A stretch of 64,000 nt of DNA from Nitrosospira sp. Is2 (GTDB taxonomy: Bacteria > Pseudomonadota > Gammaproteobacteria > Burkholderiales > Nitrosomonadaceae), in contig NZ_CP137134.1 of NCBI RefSeq assembly GCF_033095785.1, positions 496,001 through 560,000 on the forward strand, in the 5' to 3' direction. The number at the start of each line of letters is the position of its first letter. The first letter of the stretch is position 1. The notes below the pieces were generated by a model that was not told the origin of the DNA, did not search any database, and saw nothing but the letters and a program-made list of their open reading frames with translations. The translations under genes were made by a program, and so were the position numbers. Below are positions 36,134-44,938 of this stretch, piece after piece.

Positions 36134-36958
36134 TTAACTTACTGTAACCGATCCAAAACGCTGCCCGGCTCCCTGTTCCCGCTGCGGCGTTCGTCGTCGC
36201 AGCATGCGCAATATCCAGTATGCCGCGGCAGCCGCGACCAGATGCTTTACCGTATGTCCGCTTACGAGATTACCCAGGTCATAAATTTTCTGATCCGCAA
36301 TTTCGCCTGCTTTCGCGAGCGCATACCACGCTACTACCGCATATATATCTTCTCCACGGGTATACCGGGACGGAAAAAACTTTGCCAGAAGAACAATCAC
36401 CAGAATCGAGTAGAATTGCACCACGATGTAAAAGTTCAGATTCCCTGCACCCTGCTTTTCGCTCCAGTGCCAGTGCAGCACGCTTCCCGCACCGAGAACG
36501 ACCAGCAGAGGCAGCAACTGCAATCCCGCCCGGACGCTCACGCGCTCGGCCAGGGTTGCGGCTACCAGCGCCATAATCGCAACCGCCATGGGCAGGCGGT
36601 CCCACATCAGCCGGTCATTGTCCGGCGCCAAATGATAATAGGCGGAACCTATCCCGGTCAGCGCCACGCTCGCAATGAGCACGAGGTATGGCCAGCGCTC
36701 ACGTGGCTCGACAAAAACTGTATTTGCACGGGCATTGCCTGAACGCGTTACAAAAAGCATACCCCCCACCCCCACCAGCAGAAACCCAACGTTGGAGGTC
36801 ACATTGAAGAAATTCGGAATGCCGAAAAACTCCCGCTGATCGGCGAACTGGTGATATTCCGCCGGCTGGTGAACTGGAGGAGCAAGTCCGGCGATAAGAA
36901 GCATTGCTATTGAAAGTGCTCCCAGCAGCCACAGCCCGGAGCGCATACGGCGACTCAT
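36134..36958 (-). CDS. Ceramidase-family (alkaline ceramidase fold) membrane protein
   Basis: About 274 residues from ATG 36958, after GGTGAAG; a start at 37009 would add a hydrophilic lead-in. Seven or more transmembrane helices. Motifs GIPNFFNVTSNVGFLLVG, GSAYYHLAPDNDRLMWDRLP and SGHTVKHLVAA match the ceramidase/alkaline phytoceramidase fold (CREST superfamily), with the zinc-site residues His in YYHLAP and HTVKH and Asp in MWDRLP. The eukaryotic enzymes hydrolyse ceramide; bacterial members probably act on other lipids, since sphingolipids are rare. It sits between the trHbO gene and radA. Confidence 0.8.
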   Translation of the reverse strand: MSRRMRSGLWLLGALSIAMLLIAGLAPPVHQPAEYHQFADQREFFGIPNFFNVTSNVGFLLVGVGGMLFVTRSGNARANTVFVEPRERWPYLVLIASVALTGIGSAYYHLAPDNDRLMWDRLPMAVAIMALVAATLAERVSVRAGLQLLPLLVVLGAGSVLHWHWSEKQGAGNLNFYIVVQFYSILVIVLLAKFFPSRYTRGEDIYAVVAWYALAKAGEIADQKIYDLGNLVSGHTVKHLVAAAAAYWILRMLRRRTPQREQGAGQRFGSVTVS

Positions 36959-37018
36959 ATTTTCTTCACCAATAAAGATAAAGCGCCCTCCTCTCATTGC
37001 CATCGCCATCGTATCGCC

Positions 37019-38377
37019 TCAGCGCATTTTTGCCACGGCTTCCTCCACCCGTTCCACTGCAATAATCTCGATACCTGGGATGGCGTGTTTAGATAGGTTG
37101 GCTTTAGGTACGATCGCACGCACGAACCCGAGTTTAGCCGCTTCCTTCAGTCGTTCCTGGCCGCGCTGCACCGGGCGTACTTCCCCCGCCAGGCCGACTT
37201 CCCCAAACACCACCGTTTTCTCCGGCAAGGGCTTGTTCTTAAGCGACGAAACAATCGCAAGCAATACCGCTAGATCGACCCCTGGCTCGGTAATTTTTAC
37301 GCCTCCTACCGCATTGACGAAGACATCCTGATCAAAGCAGGCAATGCCCGCGTGGCGGTGCAGCACAGCCAGCAACATTGCCAGACGGTTCTGTTCCAGC
37401 CCAACGCTCAGCCGTCTTGGATTGGGCGCATGGGCCTCATCCACCAGCGCCTGAATCTCCACCAGCAGGGGACGCGTACCTTCCTGGGTTACCATCACAC
37501 AGGAACCGGCGACTTGTCCGCCGTGGTGAGAAAGGAATAGAGCCGAAGGATTGCTGACTTCACGCAAGCCCTTGTCCGTCATGGCGAATACGCCCAACTC
37601 GTTCACCGCGCCAAACCGGTTCTTGAAAGCCCGAATCATGCGGAAACTGGAGTGGGTGTCCCCTTCGAAATATAGCACGGTGTCCACCATGTGCTCGAGA
37701 ACCCGGGGGCCGGCCAGTGACCCTTCCTTGGTGACGTGGCCAACCAGAATCATGCACGTGCCGCTGGCCTTGGCCAGCCTCGTCAACTGGGCGGCACATT
37801 CCCGGACCTGAGCAACGGAACCGGGCGCGGATTGCAACGCATCGGAATAAATCGTCTGTATCGAATCAATCACCGCGATGCCGGGTCTGCGTTCGGTCAG
37901 CACTGCCTGAATACGCTCCAACCGGATCTCCGCCAACAGGTGTATCGCTTCCGCATCCAGCGCCATGCGCCTTGCCCGTAGCGCCACTTGGCGAGCCGAT
38001 TCTTCGCCGCTGACATACAACGCCTCTCGTGCGGGAGACATATGGGACATATGACATAGCGCTTGCAGCAACAGCGTGGATTTGCCAATTCCGGGGTCTC
38101 CTCCCAGCAATACCACCCCACCCTCGACCAGGCCGCCTCCCAGCACGCGATCAAACTCGGCTATGCTTGTGGAATAACGCGCCTCTTCTCCCGCATCTAC
38201 CTCGCTCAAGTTCTGTACCTGCCCAGTTTCCGACACCGGCGCGAAGCGCGGGGCAACTCTCTCGGCAACTGCCTCAACCAGCGTGTTCCATGCCTGACAA
38301 TGCGGGCACTGACCCTGCCATTTGAGAGTCTGACCGCCGCATTCGATACAGGTGTACGTGGATTTGCTTTTAGCCAT
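37019..38377 (-). CDS. radA: DNA repair protein RadA (Sms)
   Basis: 452 residues. The N-terminal zinc finger uses Cys10, Cys13, Cys24 and Cys27 (CIEC and CPHC). The RecA-like ATPase has Walker A GGDPGIGKST (92-101) and the RadA-specific KNRFG motif at 252-256. The last third is the Lon-protease-like domain (HRHAGIACFDQDVFVNAVGG). RadA helps branch migration of recombination intermediates and acts as a hexameric helicase at D-loops. It ends 60 bp before the ceramidase-family gene on the same strand. Alone of its type here. Confidence 0.96.
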   Translation of the reverse strand: MAKSKSTYTCIECGGQTLKWQGQCPHCQAWNTLVEAVAERVAPRFAPVSETGQVQNLSEVDAGEEARYSTSIAEFDRVLGGGLVEGGVVLLGGDPGIGKSTLLLQALCHMSHMSPAREALYVSGEESARQVALRARRMALDAEAIHLLAEIRLERIQAVLTERRPGIAVIDSIQTIYSDALQSAPGSVAQVRECAAQLTRLAKASGTCMILVGHVTKEGSLAGPRVLEHMVDTVLYFEGDTHSSFRMIRAFKNRFGAVNELGVFAMTDKGLREVSNPSALFLSHHGGQVAGSCVMVTQEGTRPLLVEIQALVDEAHAPNPRRLSVGLEQNRLAMLLAVLHRHAGIACFDQDVFVNAVGGVKITEPGVDLAVLLAIVSSLKNKPLPEKTVVFGEVGLAGEVRPVQRGQERLKEAAKLGFVRAIVPKANLSKHAIPGIEIIAVERVEEAVAKMR

Positions 38378-38603
38378 TGTCTGGAGAGTCGGTTGCCCGC
38401 TTAGGAGCTAGCGCCGGAGACAGACGCCAACACGCGGATAAGCACGAACTGGTGCGAAAGGACTATTGTACCCTGTTCGGAATACCGCGCTCGCTCCTCC
38501 CCTCACCCGCTAACTCTTAACCGTTAACACGGTTCGCCTTCTCGTGCGCAACAGGAAAGAAACACATTACGATCGGCCCGTGGTGGTCTTGACCGTTTCC
38601 TGG

Positions 38604-39164
38604 TCATCCTTCGATTTCCCGCAAAATGCGGCATAGGTTGCCAGCGGCAAATACCCCTTCCGGTATATCTTTTGTCACCACACTGCCCGCTCCTACCACA
38701 GACCTTGCACCGATCCGGACACCGGGGCATATGATGGCAGCACCTCCTATCCATACGTCATCGTCTATCTGAATATCCCTTCCGAGTTCGAGTCCGGTCA
38801 TGCGATCACCAGCGCGCAAGGGGTGTGTCGCTGCGTAGACCTGGACAGCCGGCCCGAATAACACGCGCGACCCTATACGGATGGGAGCGACATCGAGGAC
38901 AACACAATTGAAATTGAAGAAGACCTTGTCGCCTAATGTAATATTGCTCCCATAGTCGCAATAGAAAGGCGGCTCGATCCAGACACCCTCTCCTGCAGCG
39001 GGTATGAGTTCTTTAACGAGGCACGCACGCTCGCTAATTTGATCGGCCCGGGTATCGTTGAGTTTTTTAACAAGAAGCCGGGCATGGCGGCGCTCATCGG
39101 ATAGTTGTGGGTCGTGCGGATTGTAGAGGTACCCACTCAGCATTTTGTCCTTTTCAGTTTTCAT
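38604..39164 (-). CDS. Maltose/galactoside O-acetyltransferase-type hexapeptide enzyme
   Basis: 186 residues from ATG 39164, with GGAGG upstream. N-terminal MAC domain (MLSGYLYNPHDPQLSDERRH) followed by left-handed beta helix repeats: YGSNITLGDKVFFNFNCVVLD, IRIGSRVLFGPAVQVYA, DIQIDDDVWIGGAAII. The catalytic His114 is in ATHPL. Such enzymes move an acetyl group from acetyl-CoA to the 6-OH of sugars or thiogalactosides, and the sugar cannot be fixed. Some related proteins acetylate lipopolysaccharide or capsule sugars. It has no operon partner. Confidence 0.88.
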   Translation of the reverse strand: MKTEKDKMLSGYLYNPHDPQLSDERRHARLLVKKLNDTRADQISERACLVKELIPAAGEGVWIEPPFYCDYGSNITLGDKVFFNFNCVVLDVAPIRIGSRVLFGPAVQVYAATHPLRAGDRMTGLELGRDIQIDDDVWIGGAAIICPGVRIGARSVVGAGSVVTKDIPEGVFAAGNLCRILREIEG

Positions 39165-39542
39165 CAAGCCTCCGCGATTGTTTTGAAACCGGACAGACCG
39201 CCGATGTATTTACTGTGGAAAGTTACTACGAACCTGTGAGAACAAGCGTGTTCTATTTCTATATGCTATAGACAATTATCGGGCAACGCGCATCACCGGG
39301 GAAGGAACAAGTCAGACCCGATGGGTCCAGCGCAAGGTCTGTACGCCCACATCCGTTACCCTGCAGAATGAGCGAATCGTAGCCGGTATCAGCCCACCGT
39401 GTTGGCAGATCATCACGGTCGTTAGCGACGCGCGCAGATGAGCCAACGTTGCGCATTGGCCCGGAGCGGGCTGATCTCGGGATGTAACTACGTTGCGATA
39501 CAAAGACAAGGAGCAAGCGGTGCGCTGCGGCGATGAAAACGA
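39165..39542. other. Divergent intergenic region before the MFS gene
   Basis: 378 bp. It separates the acetyltransferase (minus) from the MFS transporter (plus) and should hold both promoters. No gene or clear palindrome is seen. Confidence 0.3.
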
Positions 39543-41198
39543 GTGACTGGTGTGAATAAGTCGGACGAACATACCGCCTCGCCTACCACGGACGCCAGCG
39601 CCTGGGGCCCTTTGGGCGTGCCTGTGTTTCGGGCATTCTGGCTGACCGCGCTCGGTTCTAACATTGGCACCTGGATCAATGGGGTGGCATCGGGCTGGGT
39701 GATGACCGATCTGTCTCATTCGCCGGTAATGGTATCGCTGGTGCAGGCAGCCGCATCCTTGCCGATGGTACTGTTCGCGCTGGTTGCGGGGGCGCTTACC
39801 GATATTGTGGATCGGCGGCGTTATTTGATAGCCACCCAGCTATGGATGGCGGTTTGCGCGGCAATGCTGACTTTCCTGGCCGCGGTCGATCAGCTCGATC
39901 CCTGGAACCTGTTGATTCTGACGTTCGCGCTCGGAATTGGCGCGTCGATGGCGCAACCGGCGCTCAGCGTCACGGCGCCGGAACTCGTTCCCAGAAATAT
40001 GCTGCCGCAAGCTGTTGCCCTGGGTTCGCTGTCGATGAACCTCTCGCGTTCCATCGGCCCGGCCATCGCCGGTCTGCTTCTATCGCAGCTTGGCGCATGG
40101 GCTGCATATAGCCTTAACGCAGTCTCATTCATCGGCATGATGGTGATGCTCTGGTCATGGAAAAGGCAGCCGGAGGAGCGATCGCTGCCGCCCGAGCGCT
40201 TCTTTCAGGCGCTGCGTGCCGGTTTGCGCTACGCGCACCGCGCTTCGCCGTTCCGTGCCGTGCTGATCCGTACCATCGCTTTTATTCTTTTCACCATCTC
40301 CGCATGGGCATTGCTCCCGCTGATTGCACGCAACGAACTCGCCGGCGGCCCCGCGACCTACGGATTTCTCCTGACCTTCGTCGGAATCGGCGCCGTAGCC
40401 GCAGTCATGATTTTACCGCGGCTACAGGCCCGCATTTCCCGTGACCGCCTGGTGCTTATCGCGAGCGTGGTCTACGCGCTGACCATGGTGGCGTTGGGAA
40501 CGGTGCGCAACGAAGCCGTGTTGTATGGAGTGATGATCATTGCCGGCGCAGCTTGGGTCACGGCCCTGTCATCGCTGCAAGTCGCGGCACAGGTCTCGGT
40601 GCCGGCATGGGTACGAGGCCGTGCCCTGTCGTTGTACATCATGGTCTTTTCCGCCGGGCTTACGCTCGGCAGCCTGCTTTGGGGTTGGGTCGCGGCGCAC
40701 GCAGGCATCTCCGCCGCGCTGCTGGGGTCGGCTGCGGGTGCGATGCTTGCAGCGCTGGCCGTGCGCGGATTCAGCCTCGGTGGTCCGGAGACGCCTGACC
40801 TGTCGCCGTCTTTCCATTGGCCACATCCCCCTGCGGCAAGCGAGCTGGATAAGGATCGCGGTCCCGTCCTGGTCACTATCGAATACGAGATTGAACTCGA
40901 GCAGCGTGAGGCCTTCCTGGATGCGATGCAGCAACTTGGCACGATGCGGCGGCGGGACGGTGCATTCAGCTGGGGTGTGTTTGAGGATATCACCGTACCG
41001 GGGCGGTATATCGAGCTGTTTCAGCAAGACTCATGGCTCGACCATTTGCGTCAGCACGCTCGGGTCACGCGCGAAGACCAGCGCGTCCAGGAAATCATTC
41101 ACCGTTTTCATATTGGTAGCGCCGCCCCCAGGGTTTCACATTTTATCGGGGGCGCGCCCAAAGCGTTTACCGATGGCTCAATGGAAACCGCCCCATGA
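39543..41198 (+). CDS. MFS exporter with C-terminal antibiotic-biosynthesis-monooxygenase-like domain (MFS_3/EntS type)
   Basis: 551 residues from a GTG (39543 or 39552). Twelve transmembrane helices fill residues 25-420, with FRAFWLTALGSNIGTWINGV and the MFS loop DIVDRRRY. The last 110 residues (from about GPVLVTIEYEIELEQ through DAMQQLGTMRRRDGAFSWG) resemble a ferredoxin-like ABM domain, as in MFS_3 proteins such as EntS relatives. They export siderophores, drugs or secreted metabolites; the ABM-like part might regulate it or act on the cargo (inference). The gene is alone. Confidence 0.85.
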   Translation: MTGVNKSDEHTASPTTDASAWGPLGVPVFRAFWLTALGSNIGTWINGVASGWVMTDLSHSPVMVSLVQAAASLPMVLFALVAGALTDIVDRRRYLIATQLWMAVCAAMLTFLAAVDQLDPWNLLILTFALGIGASMAQPALSVTAPELVPRNMLPQAVALGSLSMNLSRSIGPAIAGLLLSQLGAWAAYSLNAVSFIGMMVMLWSWKRQPEERSLPPERFFQALRAGLRYAHRASPFRAVLIRTIAFILFTISAWALLPLIARNELAGGPATYGFLLTFVGIGAVAAVMILPRLQARISRDRLVLIASVVYALTMVALGTVRNEAVLYGVMIIAGAAWVTALSSLQVAAQVSVPAWVRGRALSLYIMVFSAGLTLGSLLWGWVAAHAGISAALLGSAAGAMLAALAVRGFSLGGPETPDLSPSFHWPHPPAASELDKDRGPVLVTIEYEIELEQREAFLDAMQQLGTMRRRDGAFSWGVFEDITVPGRYIELFQQDSWLDHLRQHARVTREDQRVQEIIHRFHIGSAAPRVSHFIGGAPKAFTDGSMETAP

Positions 41199-41311
41199 TG
41201 GCTCTTCCGTTCGCGCCCCCAGTCAGATCTTCCGCGGCTTTTTTTCTTCTGCTAGAGTAAGCACCCGATATGCCACGCCTTTGCATAGCCGTCTATTAAA
41301 GGAGAATAGAT

Positions 41312-42010
41312 ATGTTGGAATTACGACGCGCGCAGGATCGCGGTCATGCCGACCATGGCTGGCTGAATTCCTGGCACAGCTTTTCCTTCGCGGATTATCA
41401 AGATCCCAAACATGTTCAGTTTCGCGCGCTACGCGTCATTAATGACGACACCGTGGAACCGGGCCGCGGTTTCGGCACCCACGGACACCGCGATATGGAA
41501 ATCGTCAGCTATGTACTGGACGGCGCACTTGCACACAAGGACAACATGGGCAACGGTTCCGTTATTCGTCCAGGTAATGTGCAGCGGATGAGCGCCGGCA
41601 CAGGTGTACTGCATAGCGAATTCAACCCATCACAAACCGAGCAAGTTCATTTCCTGCAAATATGGTTTCTGCCCAATGCGGCAGGCATTACCCCCAGCTA
41701 TGAGGAAAAGTATTTCAGGGACGAGGAAAAACGCGGCAGGCTGCGCCTGATCGCGTCACCAGACGGCTCTGATGGTTCCGTGACAATCCATGCGGATGCG
41801 AAAATGTTTGCCGGCCTGCTGGATGGCAACGAACGGGTTGAGCATTCCAACGCACCAGACAGGTATGTCTACGTGCAGGTCGCGCGCGGCGAGGTATCGC
41901 TGAATGGTGTCTCTCTGCAGACTGGTGATGGCGCCATGCTCGCAGGCGAAGAGCGCGCGGTTCTTGACCAGGGCCGAAACGCGGAGGTGCTGGTTTTCGA
42001 GCTCGCGTAG
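41312..42010 (+). CDS. Pirin-family protein (bicupin)
   Basis: 232 residues with AGGAGA before the ATG. The N-terminal cupin carries the pirin metal ligands His57 and His59 (GTHGHRDMEIVSY), His101 and Glu103 (VLHSEF), matching human pirin closely. The C-terminal cupin is degenerate. The size and motifs are those of the YhhW group, some of which have quercetinase activity in vitro; its physiological role is unclear. Cytoplasmic. It stands between the MFS transporter (113 bp upstream) and tilS, which faces it. Confidence 0.92.
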   Translation: MLELRRAQDRGHADHGWLNSWHSFSFADYQDPKHVQFRALRVINDDTVEPGRGFGTHGHRDMEIVSYVLDGALAHKDNMGNGSVIRPGNVQRMSAGTGVLHSEFNPSQTEQVHFLQIWFLPNAAGITPSYEEKYFRDEEKRGRLRLIASPDGSDGSVTIHADAKMFAGLLDGNERVEHSNAPDRYVYVQVARGEVSLNGVSLQTGDGAMLAGEERAVLDQGRNAEVLVFELA

Positions 42011-42140
42011 ACGGCAGAAGCGAAGAAGCAGCGGCTGCGTGATAACGTACAAGCGGGATAACTGGCGGGTAATTGCGGCACAACTACCATCTGATAGTCG
42101 CTCATGCTCGGCTTGAGCGACTGAAAATTGTCTGCCGGAG

Positions 42141-43565
42141 CTACTGTCCGGTCACGGCTACGCCCGGGCACCAGGCAACGACCAATGCCTGCTCCCCTGG
42201 CGCGGCCTGGAAGTTGCAATCCACCCCGAGCCCTGGCACGCAGGCGAGTTGTTCCCCGATGAATAACAGCGGAAGCGTTTTTCGCTCCCATGGCGGCATC
42301 GCCGCCTCCTGCAAGAGGTTCTTGAGACTGCGGCGCGGCCGTTTGCAATCCGGTCGCAAGCCCTCCCCGCCTCTGCGCAACCGAACTGTCACGGGATATT
42401 CGGTAAGTTTACGCAGGCTGATCCCCACTCCTTCAGCAGCCGTGAATTTCAAGGCCCCGCACAACTCGGCAAGAACAAGTTGTTTCTCTCCGTGCCAGCC
42501 CATGCACCAGTGGATGGGGGGAAATGCGCTTGTTTCGCGTATATGTAGCAAGCCTCTGAATGTGCGTATTTCATTATTTCCGAACCTCACATGCAGTTTC
42601 GCATCAGCCCCGGAAAACAGCAGTTGCCGCAGGATATCCTCCAGCTTTGCGGCGCTCGGCAGTATCGCGCCCCTGCGGGCAAACATGTAGCGCAGCAGGT
42701 TCTTGGCGCGAAGAAAACTCAACTTGCGCAAACATTCGATCTCGATGCTTCCCGTACGGGCGCATTCCCTGCTATCGACCTCGGCCAATTCATCCAGTAG
42801 GGCGGATGCCTCCGCGAAATGCCCGCTTGCGCGAAGGAAAGCCTTGCGATAGGAAGGGAAACGTTTCTCCAGCATGGGAAAGAATTCGTGGCGCAAGAAG
42901 TTGCGATCAAAAGCCGTATCATCGTTGCTTTCATCGGTTATCCACTGCAACGCATGTCGTTGAGCATAATCCTCGATCTCCCGGCGCGATACTTCCAGCA
43001 GCGGCCGCAAAATCAGCGGGTAGGGCGAGGTTCGGGCGGGGGACGCGCTCCCGCTGTTCGGTTGCCATGTATCCTTCATCGCCACACGCGTTGCCCTGAC
43101 GACGGGCATGGCGCTCAGCCCTTTCACGCCCGCGCCGCGTAACAACTGCAGCATGAGGGTTTCAGCCTGGTCATCCAGATGCTGAGCCAGGACCACATAA
43201 TCTGCCTTCAGTGTGGCAAATATGCGATAGCGTTCTTCCCGCGCCGCGGCTTCAAGGCTGACGCCGGGTTCCCTGTTGATTTTGAGCCTGGCGGTTTCGA
43301 GCGGGACGCCGCGCGAACGGCACAGATGATGGCAGAAGCGGCTCCACTCGTCGGCACGCGGGCTGATGCCATGATTGACGTGAATGGCAGAAAGCTCAAA
43401 CGGAAGTTGAACAGATAGCGGTACGAGCAGATCCAGCAGCACGACCGAATCCACGCCCCCGCTCAACCCCACGAACAGCCGGTTTCCTCGCCGGACCTGT
43501 TCACGCAGCACGTTTTCGGCTTTGCGGGAAATGTTATTTGATTTTAACTTCCTTGAACTTGCCAT
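42141..43565 (-). CDS. tilS: tRNA(Ile)-lysidine synthase
   Basis: 474 residues. The PP-loop ATP pyrophosphatase motif SGGVDS is at 35-40. It adds lysine to C34 of tRNA-Ile2 (CAU), changing it to read AUA. IHVNHGISPRADEW, LAQHLDDQAETLMLQLLRG and NDDTAFDRNFLRH are typical; the C-terminal substrate-binding domain (from about 300) continues to the end, with GGEGLRPDCKRPRRSLKNLL. Its start overlaps the accA stop by 32 bases, a common accA-tilS arrangement. Cotranscribed with accA. Confidence 0.95.
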   Translation of the reverse strand: MASSRKLKSNNISRKAENVLREQVRRGNRLFVGLSGGVDSVVLLDLLVPLSVQLPFELSAIHVNHGISPRADEWSRFCHHLCRSRGVPLETARLKINREPGVSLEAAAREERYRIFATLKADYVVLAQHLDDQAETLMLQLLRGAGVKGLSAMPVVRATRVAMKDTWQPNSGSASPARTSPYPLILRPLLEVSRREIEDYAQRHALQWITDESNDDTAFDRNFLRHEFFPMLEKRFPSYRKAFLRASGHFAEASALLDELAEVDSRECARTGSIEIECLRKLSFLRAKNLLRYMFARRGAILPSAAKLEDILRQLLFSGADAKLHVRFGNNEIRTFRGLLHIRETSAFPPIHWCMGWHGEKQLVLAELCGALKFTAAEGVGISLRKLTEYPVTVRLRRGGEGLRPDCKRPRRSLKNLLQEAAMPPWERKTLPLLFIGEQLACVPGLGVDCNFQAAPGEQALVVAWCPGVAVTGQ

Positions 43566-44502
43566 ATCCCATCAACCGGGTGAAGCGTCTCTCCAGCAAC
43601 GCCTCCGGGGAATGGCCTTGCAGGTGCTTGAGCGATTCCTCGAGCGCCATCTTTACGTCATGCATCGTCGCAATGTAGTCGCGATGGGCCCCGCCGGCGG
43701 GCTCGCTGATGATTTTGTCGATCAATCCCATGGTCTTGAGGCGATGAGCCGTGATACCCATGATTTCGGCAGCTTCGGGCGCCTTGTCAGCGCTTTTCCA
43801 CAGGATAGAGGCGCAGCCCTCGGGAGAAATAACGGAGTATGTGGCGTATTGAAGCATCTGCACCCTATCGCCTACGGCAATTGCCAATGCTCCGCCAGAC
43901 CCGCCTTCTCCGATGATGGTGCAAATGACCGGAACCTTAAGCTCCGCGAGAACATAGAGGTTCCGGCCGATCGCTTCCGATTGGCCGCGCTCCTCCGCGC
44001 CAATGCCCGGGTAGGCTCCCGGGGTATCGATGAACGTGAACAAGGGGATGGAGAACTTCTCAGCCAGGCGCATCAGGCGCAGCGCCTTCCGGTAGCCTTC
44101 AGGTTTGGGCATGCCAAAATTGCGATGGATCTTTTCCTTGGTATCCCGGCCTTTCTGGTGACCAATGACCATTACCGTTTGACCCAGGAATCGCGCCAAC
44201 CCACCGACGATGGCATGGTCATCGGCAAAACTCCGATCGCCATGAAGCTCTTCGAAGTCGGTAAACAGGTGCCGGATGTAGTCAAGCGTGTAAGGCCGCT
44301 GGGGATGTCGCGCAACCTGCGAGATCTGCCAGGGTGTGAGCTTGGCGTATATGCCGGTGGTAAGTGACTGGCTTTTCTTCTGTAAACGCGAAATTTCAGC
44401 TGAAATATCCACCGCTGAATCTTCCTGGGCGAAGCGCAATTCCTCGATTTTTGCCTCAAGCTCAGCGACAGGCTGCTCGAAATCCAGAAAGGTGATTTTC
44501 AT
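43534..44502 (-). CDS. accA: Acetyl-CoA carboxylase carboxyltransferase subunit alpha
   Basis: 322 residues from ATG 44502 (MKITFLDFEQPVAELEAKIE); the frame continues to 44538 but this is the family start. It makes malonyl-CoA with AccD for fatty-acid synthesis. Motifs: LFTDFEELHGDRSFADDHAI, GMPKPEGYRKALRLMRLAEK, DTPGAYPGIGAEERGQSEAI, CTIIGEGGSGGALAIAVGD and ISPEGCASILW, all in the usual positions. Translated before tilS with overlap. Confidence 0.97.
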   Translation of the reverse strand: MKITFLDFEQPVAELEAKIEELRFAQEDSAVDISAEISRLQKKSQSLTTGIYAKLTPWQISQVARHPQRPYTLDYIRHLFTDFEELHGDRSFADDHAIVGGLARFLGQTVMVIGHQKGRDTKEKIHRNFGMPKPEGYRKALRLMRLAEKFSIPLFTFIDTPGAYPGIGAEERGQSEAIGRNLYVLAELKVPVICTIIGEGGSGGALAIAVGDRVQMLQYATYSVISPEGCASILWKSADKAPEAAEIMGITAHRLKTMGLIDKIISEPAGGAHRDYIATMHDVKMALEESLKHLQGHSPEALLERRFTRLMGYGKFKEVKIK

Positions 44503-44938
44503 GCAACACGGATGTAATTCGAAAACGCAATGATACATGAATGCCGGCCTATCGCACGAATGATCAGGCGCGGTTCAGTGGCAGAACGGGTGGGAGGATG
44601 GCGTACGGGAACGTCGGGCTGACGGGCCCCAACGCCGAAAGAACGGGAGGTGTAGCGTATTTCGGAACACGCGCGAAACGATGCCATGCTTCTTTCTGAC
44701 ACGTCTCCACGTGGTACCCATATCAATACATCTCGATTATTTTCGACTGGAACTGAGCTGTCGCCTGTAGAAATCCGAGAAGGGAAGCCGGCAGGCCGGC
44801 CTTTGGATTGGAGATAAACTTCCGCACCGAAATACCGCTTTACCGTACCCGCGGTGCGATGGATTCACGGCCCGGATGGTTCCGTATTACACATTAATCG
44901 GGTAAAATTTAGGGTTTTACCCATTTCCGGACAGACCT
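44503..44938. other. Divergent intergenic region with a palindrome before the ABC-F gene
   Basis: 436 bp without a supported gene. It should hold the promoters for accA (minus) and the ABC-F gene (plus). The clearest element is the inverted repeat at 44900-44922, listed separately. Confidence 0.35.
44900..44922 (+). promoter_or_regulatory. Inverted repeat just upstream of the ABC-F start
   Basis: GGGTAAAA (44900-44907) and TTTTACCC (44915-44922) form a perfect 8-bp repeat around TTTAGGG, ending 16 bases before the TTG start. It could be an operator or an RNA hairpin near the ribosome site. The similar hairpins of ribosome-sensing leaders are longer, so the role is open. Confidence 0.45.
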
